From assembly GCA_017550655.1 (NCBI GenBank), contig JAFZOK010000018.1:1-64000 (forward strand): a DNA stretch of 64,000 nucleotides. The letters are read 5' to 3'. Under the pieces are notes generated by a model. That model was given only the letters and a program-made list of their open reading frames with translations, was not told the origin of the DNA and ran no database searches. A program made the translations under genes and the position numbers. Of the stretch, positions 1 to 9,656 are shown in pieces. Source of the stretch: Bacteroidales bacterium (GTDB lineage: Bacteria > Bacteroidota > Bacteroidia > Bacteroidales > UBA932). Within the stretch, counting starts at the first letter, position 1. Every line of letters starts with the position of its first letter.

Positions 1-101
1 GAGATTTCCTTACAGGGCCGTGGGAGACTACCACGTTGATAGGCCGCAGGTGTAAAGGCAGAAATGTCAAAGCCGAGCGGTACTAATCGCCCGAAGACTT
101 C
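1..101 (+). rRNA. 23S ribosomal RNA, 3' end (partial)
   Basis: The first 100 bases match the conserved 3' end of bacterial 23S rRNA: the AGGCCGCAGGTGTAAAGGC segment, the GCCGAGCGGTACTAAT block and the Bacteroidota-type ending CGCCCGAAGACTTC. The gene begins outside the window. It is followed after about 75 bases by 5S rRNA on the same strand, the normal rRNA operon order. The exact 3' end is uncertain by a few bases. Confidence 0.95.
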
Positions 102-177
102 AATACGAACAGATTTCAATCCTCTGTTGTGTTTTTCTCTCGGCACTATACGCGCGAAGAGCGCGATACGATATGAT

Positions 178-289
<112 letters not shown>

Positions 290-292
290 TTC

Positions 293-325
293 AAAACCTC
301 AGGAGAAATCCTGAGGTTTTTTTTT
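293..325 (+). terminator. rRNA operon terminator
   Basis: A perfect 8-bp stem CCTCAGGA (297-304) and TCCTGAGG (309-316) with a GAAA loop is followed by nine T residues (317-325). It is preceded by A residues that can extend the stem. This is a textbook intrinsic terminator immediately after 5S rRNA. Confidence 0.95.
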
Positions 326-425
326 GGCGGCTAGAGGCGGCAAGCCGCCTCATTTTCACCCCGCCGACTCAGTCGGCACCCCTCAAGGGGTATGCGGCCT
401 GCCGGCCGGGCGCTGCGCGCCTTAT
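326..425. repeat. Cluster of short GC-rich palindromes
   Basis: The gap between the rRNA terminator and the trmD 3' end holds several back-to-back inverted repeats: GAGGCGGC/GCCGCCTC (334-341 and 344-351), GCCGAC/GTCGGC (363-368 and 372-377), CCCC/GGGG around TCAA (379-390), and CCGGCCGG (402-409) followed by a GCGC-rich tail. None is followed by a convincing T-run. The stretch is far more GC-rich than its surroundings. No coding potential is supported. It may be a structured 3' flank for either transcript or a palindromic repeat element. Confidence 0.6.
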
Positions 426-442
426 TACCCACCGCACTGTTT

Positions 443-1177
443 TTATTTATTATCAAGGAGTTCCGGACGGAGGAGCCTGGTGCGCTCTATGGCCTGAGAG
501 TCAAGCCATCTGGAGATTTTCTCATGGTCTCCGCAGAGCAGGATATCCGGAACTTTCCAGCCCTTGAAATCTGCCGGGCGGGTATATACCGGAGGAGAGA
601 GCAGAGAATTCTGGAAACTGTCGCTAAGAGCTGAAGTCTCGTCTGAGAGGGCTCCCGGAAGAAGCCTTACGATTGTGTCTGTAACAGCCGCAGCGGCAAT
701 CTCTCCGCCGCTCAGGACATAATTCCCGATAGAAATTTCCTTTGTAATCAGATGGTCTCTGATTCTCTGGTCGATGCCTTTGTAATGGCCGCAGAGAATG
801 ATGATGTTTTTCATCAGGCTCATCTTGTTGGCCATTGGCTGGTCGAAGAGTTCTCCGTCGGGAGACATATAGACTATTTCATCGTATTTTCTCTGCCTGG
901 TAAGCTTCTTTATGATCTTGTATACAGGTTCTACCATCATAACCATACCTGCACTTCCGCCATAACTGTAATCGTCTGTCTTCTTGTGCTTTCCTGAGGC
1001 ATAGTCTCTAAGGTCGTGGATGAAGATGGAAACGATTCCCTTCTCTTTGGCACGCTTCACTATGGAATAGTCCAGAGGGCTTTCCAGAAGCTGCGGAACA
1101 CAGCTTATTATATCTATCCTCAGAGATCCCTTTTTGCGGATCTGTCTTTTGGCGGTTTTTGGCATTGGCTGTTTCAT
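443..1177 (-). CDS. trmD: tRNA (guanine-37-N1)-methyltransferase TrmD
   Basis: Cytoplasmic SPOUT-family enzyme that transfers methyl from S-adenosylmethionine to N1 of G37 in tRNAs reading CNN codons, preventing frameshifting. The 244-aa product shows the TrmD signatures [10 protein letters not shown] (about 129-138) and the trefoil-knot SAM loop GNYVLSGGE (about 151-159), and ends at normal family length. The N-terminus carries about 18 extra basic residues before the usual family start (a CTG-encoded L before RIDIIS). The ATG at 1177 is supported by a TATCTTTG -7 box only about 14 bases upstream. It converges on the rRNA operon, separated from it by the palindrome cluster. Confidence 0.95.
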   Translation of the reverse strand: MKQPMPKTAKRQIRKKGSLRIDIISCVPQLLESPLDYSIVKRAKEKGIVSIFIHDLRDYASGKHKKTDDYSYGGSAGMVMMVEPVYKIIKKLTRQRKYDEIVYMSPDGELFDQPMANKMSLMKNIIILCGHYKGIDQRIRDHLITKEISIGNYVLSGGEIAAAAVTDTIVRLLPGALSDETSALSDSFQNSLLSPPVYTRPADFKGWKVPDILLCGDHEKISRWLDSQAIERTRLLRPELLDNK

Positions 1178-1190
1178 TTTCTTGTAAAGA

Positions 1191-1224
1191 CAAAGATAGC
1201 GTTTTGAGAGCTATGTATTGCAAA
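1191..1224 (-). promoter_or_regulatory. Bacteroidota-type promoter for trmD
   Basis: On the minus strand a TATCTTTG box (complement of 1191-1198) fits the TAnnTTTG -7 consensus. A TTTG (complement of 1221-1224) lies 22 nt upstream, near the usual -33 spacing. The implied start leaves a leader of under 10 nt before the trmD ATG. Confidence 0.6.
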
Positions 1225-1230
1225 TTTTAG

Positions 1231-1238
1231 TATATTTG
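1231..1238 (+). promoter_or_regulatory. -7 promoter box for the DUF349 gene
   Basis: TATATTTG matches TAnnTTTG exactly and lies 28 bases before the ATG at 1267. A TTTG at 1203-1206 is the best -33 candidate, but its spacing (24 nt) is longer than usual. Confidence 0.5.
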
Positions 1239-1266
1239 TCGTCCATCAAATTTTTAATTCAGACCC

Positions 1267-3099
1267 ATGGAAGAGAACACCACCGCTTTGAATGATCAGC
1301 AGGAAGTTGAGCCAAAGCAGGAATTTGAACAGGCCGGTACTCAGGAACCGGTTATTGAACAAGGAAAGGAAGTTGAAACAGTAGAAGAAGGAGAGATAGA
1401 CTTGTCCGACAAGTCGTTGAACGAGATTCTTTCTTTGTTCGGACAGATGATTGAAGAGGGAGACCAGCAGAAGCTTTACAAGTATGCGGAGCCTATAAAG
1501 GCCGCATTCTACAAGGTTTTGCGCAAGGAGAAGATTGCCTCAGGCAATTTTGTGGAAGTCGGGAAGGAACCCCAGGACAATCCGTTCGAGGAGGTGGAGA
1601 AAGTGTTCAAGGACATGTATGCCCGCTACAAGTCTTCCAGAGCAAATTTCAATCAGGAAATACAGGCTCACAAGGAAGAGAATCTTGCTGAGAAACAGGC
1701 TATTATTGATGCTATAAACGGTCTTATGGAAAAGGCGGAGGACATGAATCACACCATGCCTGCTTTCCGTGAGCTCCAGGCCAGGTGGAAGGCTACAGGC
1801 AATGTTCCCCAGGAAAAGGCCCGCGAGGTCTGGGACCAGTATAACCGCGCTGTAGAGAGATTTTACGATTTCCTCAAGATAAACAAGGAGTTCCGCGATC
1901 TTGACTTCAAGAAGAACTATGAACTCAAGACAGAGCTTTGCCAGAAGGCAGAACTTCTGGTAGAGGACAAGGATCCTATCAGGGCGTTCAACGAATTGCA
2001 GAAACTCCACGAGGAGTGGAAGGAAATCGGTCCGGTTTCCAAGGAGCAGAGAGAGGAAATCTGGGAGAGGTTCAAGGCTGCCACTTCCAAGATAAACAAG
2101 CGCCACCAGGACTTCTTCACAAACCTCAAGGAAGAACAGAAAGCAAATCTGAAGGCCAAGACAGAACTCTGCGAACTTGCAGAAGAGATAGCTAACAATC
2201 AGGCAGTTGAGTCCAACCAGTGGAACTCCCTGTCAAAGAAAATGGAGAATCTCCAGGCCAAGTGGAAGTCTATCGGTTTCGCATCCAGAAAGGATAACCA
2301 GAAGATTTACGAGAGGTTCCGCGCAGCCTGCGACAAGTTCTACAATTCAAAGAGAGAGTTCTACTCAAAGTTCAAGGATGTGATGCAGGAGAATCTCAAG
2401 AAAAAGGAAGATCTCTGCGAGCAAGCCGAGAAGATTAAGGACAGCGAGGACTGGAAGAAGGCTACAGACCAGCTGATTAACCTTCAGAATGTATGGAAGA
2501 CAATCGGTCCTGTCGCCCGCAAGCAGTCTGATGCCGTATGGAAGAGATTTCGCGCCGCCTGTGACGAGTTCTTTGCAAGAAAGGCAAAGCACTTTGGAGA
2601 CGAGGGAGAGAAATTTGAGGAGAACCTTACCGCAAAGAAGGCTGTTATCGAGGAGATTAAGGCCTACCAGCCAAAGGGCGGTGATGCAGACAAGGAGGCT
2701 CTGAACGAGTTCATTTCCAAGTGGAATTCTATCGGATTCGTTCCGTTCAAGGAGAAGGAATCTCTGCAGAAGGAATATGACGCGGCACTCAACCTGCATT
2801 TTGCAGATATCCGCGACCTTGACGCCGAGAGGAAGATGGGAAGAATACGCCGCCTGATTTCAGACGCCAAGAATCCTGGAAAGAGCGACCGTGGCATACG
2901 TACTGAAAGAGAGAAGCTTCTGAACAAGTTCCGCAAGCTGGAAACTGATATCGCTACCCTGGAAAACAATATGGGATTCTTTGCAAAGAGCAAGAACGCG
3001 GACAAGCTTATAGAGGATATTAAATCTAAGATCGCTGCCGGAAAGGAAGAGCTCAAGTCTCTGGAGCAGAAGATCAAGATGATTGATAAAGAGTTTTAG
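1267..3099 (+). CDS. DUF349 repeat protein
   Basis: A 610-aa, highly charged, almost entirely helical cytoplasmic protein without signal peptide or membrane segment. After an acidic low-complexity N-terminus (about 1-45) there are five recognisable copies of a roughly 70-aa repeat of the form LQxxWKxxGxV...W.RFxxAxDxF, i.e. DUF349 units. The biochemical role of DUF349 proteins in Bacteroidota is not established. It precedes yidC by only 2 bases, so the two are probably cotranscribed. The C-terminus is a predicted coiled coil rich in K and E. Confidence 0.85.
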   Translation: MEENTTALNDQQEVEPKQEFEQAGTQEPVIEQGKEVETVEEGEIDLSDKSLNEILSLFGQMIEEGDQQKLYKYAEPIKAAFYKVLRKEKIASGNFVEVGKEPQDNPFEEVEKVFKDMYARYKSSRANFNQEIQAHKEENLAEKQAIIDAINGLMEKAEDMNHTMPAFRELQARWKATGNVPQEKAREVWDQYNRAVERFYDFLKINKEFRDLDFKKNYELKTELCQKAELLVEDKDPIRAFNELQKLHEEWKEIGPVSKEQREEIWERFKAATSKINKRHQDFFTNLKEEQKANLKAKTELCELAEEIANNQAVESNQWNSLSKKMENLQAKWKSIGFASRKDNQKIYERFRAACDKFYNSKREFYSKFKDVMQENLKKKEDLCEQAEKIKDSEDWKKATDQLINLQNVWKTIGPVARKQSDAVWKRFRAACDEFFARKAKHFGDEGEKFEENLTAKKAVIEEIKAYQPKGGDADKEALNEFISKWNSIGFVPFKEKESLQKEYDAALNLHFADIRDLDAERKMGRIRRLISDAKNPGKSDRGIRTEREKLLNKFRKLETDIATLENNMGFFAKSKNADKLIEDIKSKIAAGKEELKSLEQKIKMIDKEF

Positions 3100-3101
3100 A
3101 A

Positions 3102-5027
3102 ATGCAGAAGAACACTGTCTTGGGGTTTGTCCTGATTGGACTGATCCTCATAGGTTTCAGCTGGTACAATTCATATAATTACAAAAAACAGGCGAGAGAG
3201 GCCTTCGTAAAGGATTCACTTGTAAGGGTAGAGGCCCTTACCAATCCAAGAATTGCCGATTCCATCAGAGTTGCGGACTCTATCCGCAATGCCGCGTTGG
3301 GCATAGTGGAGGTTGCTCCGGCAGACTCTTCAGCCATCGTCGCAGCGGTTCCTTCCGATTCCCTTCAGGATCAGCCTGCTTTTTTCTCCGACTCTCTTCT
3401 GGAATCGGCAAGGGTGTCTGAGGGAGAATTGTACACGCTTGAGAACGAGAAACTTAAATTGACATTCTCATCTAAGGGAGCACAGTTAAGGGATGCTCTG
3501 GTTAAGGAGTATTTCACTTATGACAGTTCGGCTCTCTATATGGTTAAGGAGAATTATTCCGAGATGTCTCTTCTGTTTTTCACATCGCAGAGGATTAACA
3601 CCTCAGAGCTGAATTTCAGCCTGACAGAACAGACGGATTCTTCCCTGACGTTCCGTCTTCCATTCTCCGGCGGGGCTTATCTGGACTTTGTCTATAAACT
3701 TCCGAAAAACAGCTACATGCTGGATTTCAACATCGTGACAAACAATCTCGCATCGCAGATGAGCAACAATGCGAGCCTGTTTGACCTGAACTGGAATCTT
3801 AGGGTTTCCCGTTTCGAGAAGGGATTTGACAACGAGAAGAACTATTCCACAGTCAACTACAAGTTCCCGGACGACAAGTCAGTGGAGGATCTGGGAATGA
3901 GGAAGAACGAAAGCGAGAAAAAGATTCCTGCAAAGGTTTCCTGGTTTGCATTCCACCAGCAGTTCTTCTCTGCGATAATGCTGTGCGATGACAATTTCAC
4001 TTCAGGAAACCTGTCATACAAGTTCCTTGCACCGGATAATCCCGAGAAGGCCCTGTTCGACTGCAGCGCATCCATGCAGATGGATTACGGCAGGGGAGAG
4101 GAAGTGAACATTCCTCTTCACCTGTATATCGGTCCTAATCTCTACAAGACTCTGAAGAGTTACGGCAACGGGTTCGAGAAGATAATCCCGATGGGCGGAA
4201 GTATCATAGGATGGATAAACAGAGTGGTGATTATCAACACTTTCGACTTCCTCCGCCGCTTCATTTCCAACTACGGAATCATTATCCTGATAATGACTCT
4301 GCTGATCAAGCTGGTGCTTTCTCCGCTTACTTACAAGTCTTATCTTTCATCGGCGAAGATGAGGGTTCTCAAGCCAGAAATCGAGAAGATAAACAAGAAG
4401 TATCCGAGGAAGGAGGATGCCCTCAAGAAACAGCAGGAAACGATGGCCCTGTACCGGAAGACAGGCGTGAACATGATGGGAGGATGCCTCCCTATGCTGC
4501 TGCAGATTCCTATCCTGTTTGCAATGTTCCGCTTCTTCCCTGTATCATTCGAGCTCAGGCAGCATCCGTTCCTCTGGGCCCAGGATTTGAGCGGATATGA
4601 CTCCATACTGGATCTGGGATTCAACATCCCTATGTACGGTAACCACGTGAGCCTCTTCGCCCTCCTTATGGCAATATCCATGTACCTGTATTCCAAGATG
4701 AACCTGCAGCAGATGCCTGATACCGGCAATATGCCTGGAATGAAGGGAATGCAGCTTTATTTCATGCCAATATTCATGCTGGTCCTCTGTAACAATTTCT
4801 CAGCGGGACTCAGCTACTACTATATGCTTTCCAACTTCATATCGATAGGCCAGAACTGGGCTATCCGCAAATATGCGGTTGATGAAGAGAAACTGTACCA
4901 GCAGCTTAAGAGCAAGGCGGAAAGCAATGCCGCTAAACCACAGAAAAAATCAAAATGGCGCGAGAGGATGGAGCAGATGATGAAAGAGCAGGAGAGACTT
5001 CAGCGCGAAAGACAAAAGAGAAAATAA
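3102..5027 (+). CDS. yidC: Membrane protein insertase YidC
   Basis: Inserts and folds inner-membrane proteins, alone or with Sec. The 641-aa protein has the Gram-negative YidC plan: an N-terminal anchor helix (about 5-20), a large periplasmic domain (about 60-355), then the conserved five-helix insertase core (about 360-600) containing the IPILFAMFRFFP segment and a GLSYYYMLSN segment. A lysine/arginine-rich tail (about 605-641) can contact the ribosome. The stop codon overlaps the next ATG (TAATG), so yggS is translationally coupled. Confidence 0.97.
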   Translation: MQKNTVLGFVLIGLILIGFSWYNSYNYKKQAREAFVKDSLVRVEALTNPRIADSIRVADSIRNAALGIVEVAPADSSAIVAAVPSDSLQDQPAFFSDSLLESARVSEGELYTLENEKLKLTFSSKGAQLRDALVKEYFTYDSSALYMVKENYSEMSLLFFTSQRINTSELNFSLTEQTDSSLTFRLPFSGGAYLDFVYKLPKNSYMLDFNIVTNNLASQMSNNASLFDLNWNLRVSRFEKGFDNEKNYSTVNYKFPDDKSVEDLGMRKNESEKKIPAKVSWFAFHQQFFSAIMLCDDNFTSGNLSYKFLAPDNPEKALFDCSASMQMDYGRGEEVNIPLHLYIGPNLYKTLKSYGNGFEKIIPMGGSIIGWINRVVIINTFDFLRRFISNYGIIILIMTLLIKLVLSPLTYKSYLSSAKMRVLKPEIEKINKKYPRKEDALKKQQETMALYRKTGVNMMGGCLPMLLQIPILFAMFRFFPVSFELRQHPFLWAQDLSGYDSILDLGFNIPMYGNHVSLFALLMAISMYLYSKMNLQQMPDTGNMPGMKGMQLYFMPIFMLVLCNNFSAGLSYYYMLSNFISIGQNWAIRKYAVDEEKLYQQLKSKAESNAAKPQKKSKWRERMEQMMKEQERLQRERQKRK

Positions 5028-5698
5028 TGAGCATTCAGGAAGAATTATCCCAGCTGAGAAAAGAGCTGGCTCCGTCAGGAGCAAGACTGGCCCTGGTTTC
5101 CAAGTTCCAGAGCAACGAGAAGATTATGGAGGCTTACGAGGCCGGACAGCGCATTTTTGCGGAAAGCCGTCCTCAGGAACTGGAGCAGAAAGCTCTCAGT
5201 CTTCCTGATGATATCCAGTGGCACTTTATTGGACATCTCCAGTCCAACAAGATAAAGATGGTGGTTCCGCACGCCAGCCTGATCCATTCAGTGGATTCTG
5301 AGAAACTTCTCTACGAGATTGAGGATTACTGCATTAAGAACGGCTGTACAGCAAAGGTTCTTCTGGAAATGCACATTGCCCAGGAGGAAACCAAGCAGGG
5401 CTTTTCCTTCCAGGAATGCGAAGACCTTCTGGAGAGGATAATGAAAGAACCTCTCAAGTGCGTTACCCTCTGCGGTCTTATGGGTATGGCCACTCTCACC
5501 GATGACGACATCCAGGTACAGAAAGAGTTCTCGCTGCTCTACAGCTTCTTTGCAAGGATGAAGCAGCGTCACCTGGAAATGGGTGAGTTCCGTGAGCTTT
5601 CGATGGGTATGAGCCAGGATTACCTTTATGCTCTGCGATTGGGCAGTACAATCGTCAGGATCGGCACCAAGGTATTCGGAGAAAGGCAGGAAGGCTAG
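5027..5698 (+). CDS. YggS/PROSC family PLP homeostasis protein
   Basis: Alanine-racemase-fold protein that binds pyridoxal 5'-phosphate and influences vitamin B6 and amino-acid balance; no catalytic activity is known. The 223-aa product has the PLP lysine in ALVSKF (about residue 26), the HFIGHLQSNK segment (about 64-73), GLMGMATL, and the C-terminal phosphate-binding region SMGMSQDYLYAL...GSTIVRIGT. The ATG at 5027 overlapping the yidC stop is chosen because residues of a longer upstream reading are encoded within yidC and do not resemble the family. It converges with dapF, leaving only 3 bases between them. Confidence 0.93.
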   Translation: MSIQEELSQLRKELAPSGARLALVSKFQSNEKIMEAYEAGQRIFAESRPQELEQKALSLPDDIQWHFIGHLQSNKIKMVVPHASLIHSVDSEKLLYEIEDYCIKNGCTAKVLLEMHIAQEETKQGFSFQECEDLLERIMKEPLKCVTLCGLMGMATLTDDDIQVQKEFSLLYSFFARMKQRHLEMGEFRELSMGMSQDYLYALRLGSTIVRIGTKVFGERQEG

Positions 5699-5701
5699 CC
5701 C

Positions 5702-6502
5702 CTAGATTTCAATATCACATTCAAAGACCAGCGTTGCGGGACCTGTAAGATAGATCTCGCTGAAACTCTTTTTGTCTGGATCGAATGAAGCTTTTACGCT
5801 AAGGTTTCCTCCGCGAGCCTTAAGGTTGTAGCTGAAAGTGTTACCTTTAAGCGTATGTGGTTTTACTTTTGATGTGAAAGCGGCTATGGCAGAAGCCGTT
5901 GCGCCGGTCCCGCAGGCGAAGGTCTCGGCCTCCACGCCTCTTTCCCAGGTTTTTATCTTCAGGAAAGACGGGCACACCTCGACAAAATTCACATTGGTTC
6001 CGCCTTCGAAATAATATCTCCAGTATTTGCCTTTTGTTTCTACAGGATAGTTGTCCACGTCCTTCACGAATTCCACGTAATGGGGGCTTCCTGTGTCAAG
6101 GAAATAGGATTTGCGTCCGAACTTCGGGCAGGTGGCCACGTCGCTCATCTTAAGCCTGACTTTCCATTGCTTGTCTTTCCTGGAGATAATCTCAGCATTG
6201 TGGTAGCCGTCTATGGCTTCAAATTCCAGATGCTTGATTCCCAGGAAGTCTGCAAAGGCGGATATGCATCTTCCGCCGTTGCCGCACATTGAGCCTTCAC
6301 GCCCGTCGGCGTTGAAGTATCTCATGGAGAAATCGTACTTGTTGCTTTTGCCAAGAAGCATCATTCCGTCAGATCCAACTCCGAAACGGCGGTCGCAGAG
6401 CCTGTTTATCTGCTTGGTGGTTAGCTTGATATCTCCATTACGGTTATCTATGCAGACAAAATCGTTGCCCGCTCCCTGGAATTTATAGACGTGCAGTTTC
6501 AT
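5702..6502 (-). CDS. dapF: Diaminopimelate epimerase
   Basis: Interconverts LL- and meso-diaminopimelate for lysine and peptidoglycan synthesis. The 266-aa protein has the two catalytic cysteine motifs, MCGNGGRC (Cys73) and FACGTGATA (Cys near 206), and the N-terminal FQGAGNDFVCIDNR substrate-site segment. The PLP-independent two-cysteine mechanism is intact. It is the last gene of a tight minus-strand operon surE-lpxB-dapF, 1 base after lpxB. Confidence 0.97.
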   Translation of the reverse strand: MKLHVYKFQGAGNDFVCIDNRNGDIKLTTKQINRLCDRRFGVGSDGMMLLGKSNKYDFSMRYFNADGREGSMCGNGGRCISAFADFLGIKHLEFEAIDGYHNAEIISRKDKQWKVRLKMSDVATCPKFGRKSYFLDTGSPHYVEFVKDVDNYPVETKGKYWRYYFEGGTNVNFVEVCPSFLKIKTWERGVEAETFACGTGATASAIAAFTSKVKPHTLKGNTFSYNLKARGGNLSVKASFDPDKKSFSEIYLTGPATLVFECDIEI

Positions 6503-6503
6503 A

Positions 6504-7697
6504 TTATGATTCTTTTAGTTTTCCGTATTCTTCCACCATTGCCTCGGCTACGGCTTTGGATGCTCCGCCGCCACCCAGCATCTGGTGAACCTTTGCGTAA
6601 TCGGCCTTCATCGCTTCTATGTAAGGCTTGTCCTCAAGCAGCCTGTGAAGTTCTGCAGAGACATTTTCAATATTGGCATCGTGCTGGATGAACTCCTTGA
6701 ATATCAGCTTGTCCAGAATCAGGTTGGCCAGGCTTATGTATTTTATGCCCTTAACCAGCTGCTTGGCGATTATGTAGGAAATCTCGCTGCCCAGATAACT
6801 TACCATCTGCGGCACTCCGATCAGAGCCGCCTCCAGAGAAGCCGTTCCGGAATTCACTATCGCAGCCTGAGAGTTTTTCATTATCGGGTATGTCTGTCCG
6901 TAAACGGCAGGAAGAGAGATTTCAGACGGGTTTATGCCCCTTTTGGAGCAATATTTCTGTATCTGCTTGCGGTAGAATTCTTCAGGAATGGATGGGGCGG
7001 CCGCAAGAATGAACTTGTATGAAGGGAAAGCCCTTAACGTATCCAGCATGATAGGGAGCTGGTAGGAAATCTCGGTTCGGCGGCTTCCGGCAAGCAAGGC
7101 TATGAACTTGTCGTCCGGGGAATACTTTTCTCCGGTAATTCCGGACAGGCGGTCTATGAATGTCTGCCTGTCTTCTTTCATGTATTTGTTGCCTTCTATG
7201 CTGTCCAGCAGTGGATTACCCTTGTAGATAGCATCAATATGCCATCTGTTTTTGAAATAATCTATCTCAAACGGGAATATGATGAAGAGCCTGTCCACAT
7301 ACTTTTGGATTCTCTTTCCTCTGTTTTCTTTCCAGGCCCAGATCTTCGGTGCTATGTAGTAGAATACCTTGAAGCCTTTCTTCTTGGCGAATTTGGCTAT
7401 CCTGAAGTTGAATCCCGGATAATCAATCAGAACCACCACGTCAGGATTAAAGTCCAGTATATCCTTGTGGCATTTGCTGAAATTGCGGAAAATCTTGCCG
7501 ATTCTGGTCAATACCTCGAAGAATCCCATCACAGCCGTGTCCTTGTAATGACTCACAAGTTCTCCACCGGCCTCTTTCATAAGGTCTCCGCCCCAGCATC
7601 TTATCCGGCACTCGGGATCGGCCTGTTTCAGGCCCTTGATCAGATTAGAACCGTGTAGGTCTCCGGAAGCCTCTCCGGCTATGATGAAGTATTTCAT
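6504..7697 (-). CDS. lpxB: Lipid-A-disaccharide synthase
   Basis: GT19 glycosyltransferase that joins UDP-2,3-diacylglucosamine and lipid X to make the lipid A disaccharide at the inner face of the cytoplasmic membrane. The 397-aa product starts with the family's KYFIIAGEASGDLHG motif and carries the GSRRTEI nucleotide-binding loop (about 205) and the NSGTASLE segment (about 280-290). Length is normal. It lies between surE and dapF with gaps of 1-5 bases. Confidence 0.97.
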   Translation of the reverse strand: MKYFIIAGEASGDLHGSNLIKGLKQADPECRIRCWGGDLMKEAGGELVSHYKDTAVMGFFEVLTRIGKIFRNFSKCHKDILDFNPDVVVLIDYPGFNFRIAKFAKKKGFKVFYYIAPKIWAWKENRGKRIQKYVDRLFIIFPFEIDYFKNRWHIDAIYKGNPLLDSIEGNKYMKEDRQTFIDRLSGITGEKYSPDDKFIALLAGSRRTEISYQLPIMLDTLRAFPSYKFILAAAPSIPEEFYRKQIQKYCSKRGINPSEISLPAVYGQTYPIMKNSQAAIVNSGTASLEAALIGVPQMVSYLGSEISYIIAKQLVKGIKYISLANLILDKLIFKEFIQHDANIENVSAELHRLLEDKPYIEAMKADYAKVHQMLGGGGASKAVAEAMVEEYGKLKES

Positions 7698-7701
7698 TAG
7701 G

Positions 7702-8481
7702 TCAGAATTTCCAAAGGTTTTGAAGGCGGCTCATTTCCGTGTATGAGGTGGAATCCACCAGATGGGGAACGATGGTTATATAGCCCTTGTCCATCAGGGT
7801 GTGGTCTCCTTCCTGGTCTTCCGCCTTGTCCAGAAACTCTCCGCAAATCCAGTAGAACGGCTCTCCGTGCGGGGTTTTATAGCTCTCGAATTCATTAATC
7901 CACATTCCGTCTCCCTGATGGGCGAACTTTATGCCCTTTATCTGTTCCAGCGGAATATCGGGGAAATTGATATTGAGGTAAATGCCTTTTTTAGGCGGAT
8001 TGGCAACAAAGTTTTCAACGATTTTGTGGAACCAGGCCTTAACTGCCGTGAAATCAGCATCAGGGTCGTGGGTGTTGACGGACAGCGCGATGGCCGGAAC
8101 TTCATAAATGGCGGCTTCTGCAGTTGCTCCCAGGGTTCCCGAATAGACGGCTGCTGTAGAGGCGTTGGAGCCGTGGTTTATGCCCGAGAACATAAGGTCC
8201 GGCTTGTTCTTCTTGCTGAAGAACTTGTTCATTGCCATTTTCACGCAATCGGCGGGAGTTCCGGTGAAACTGTATATGCTTATCCTGTTCCCCGATGCCG
8301 TTGTCCTTTCATCTTCTTTATTGAGAAACAGCGGTTTGCCCATACTCAGCGCTGCGCTCATGCCGCTCTGTGCCGCCTTGGGAGCTACAGCCGTGACATT
8401 TCCGATAGTGGCGCAAAGTGAAACCAGGGTGTTGAATCCTTTGGATATGTAGGAGTCGTCGTTGGTTATCAGTATTTCCAT
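7702..8481 (-). CDS. surE: 5'/3'-nucleotidase SurE
   Basis: Metal-dependent nucleoside-monophosphate and short polyphosphate phosphatase. Shows the metal-binding ITNDDSY motif at the N-terminus (D8, D9), the SGMSAALS loop and SGINHGSNAS, and has normal family length (259 aa). An alternative ATG at 8493 adds four residues, but the TAAATTTG -7 box at 8501-8508 would then leave essentially no leader, and family proteins begin MxILITNDD, so the ATG at 8481 is preferred. First gene of the surE-lpxB-dapF operon. Confidence 0.95.
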   Translation of the reverse strand: MEILITNDDSYISKGFNTLVSLCATIGNVTAVAPKAAQSGMSAALSMGKPLFLNKEDERTTASGNRISIYSFTGTPADCVKMAMNKFFSKKNKPDLMFSGINHGSNASTAAVYSGTLGATAEAAIYEVPAIALSVNTHDPDADFTAVKAWFHKIVENFVANPPKKGIYLNINFPDIPLEQIKGIKFAHQGDGMWINEFESYKTPHGEPFYWICGEFLDKAEDQEGDHTLMDKGYITIVPHLVDSTSYTEMSRLQNLWKF

Positions 8482-8500
8482 TTTTTTCTCCATAACGAGA

Positions 8501-8508
8501 CAAATTTA
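8501..8508 (-). promoter_or_regulatory. -7 promoter box for surE-lpxB-dapF
   Basis: The complement of 8501-8508 reads TAAATTTG, an exact TAnnTTTG match, 20 bases upstream of the preferred surE ATG. It lies back-to-back with the gapA promoter. Confidence 0.55.
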
Positions 8509-8528
8509 GATAAAATGCAAAAAAGTTG

Positions 8529-9572
<1,044 letters not shown>

Positions 9573-9591
9573 ACCGCCTAAACAAAAGGCC

Positions 9592-9627
9592 AAAAAGGGA
9601 GGATGCTACATAGTCCTCCCTTTTTTT
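9592..9627 (+). terminator. gapA terminator
   Basis: A 7-bp stem GGGAGGA (9597-9603) and TCCTCCC (9614-9620), extendable by flanking A/T pairs, is followed by seven T residues (9621-9627). Confidence 0.92.
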
Positions 9628-9628
9628 A

Positions 9629-9636
9629 TAACTTTG
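9629..9636 (+). promoter_or_regulatory. -7 promoter box for the HAMP-trkH-helicase operon
   Basis: TAACTTTG fits TAnnTTTG and lies directly after the gapA terminator, 21 bases before the ATG at 9657. This also argues against a start at 9603, which would fall inside the terminator. Confidence 0.55.
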
Positions 9637-9656
9637 TACGACTATACTGTTTAGTA

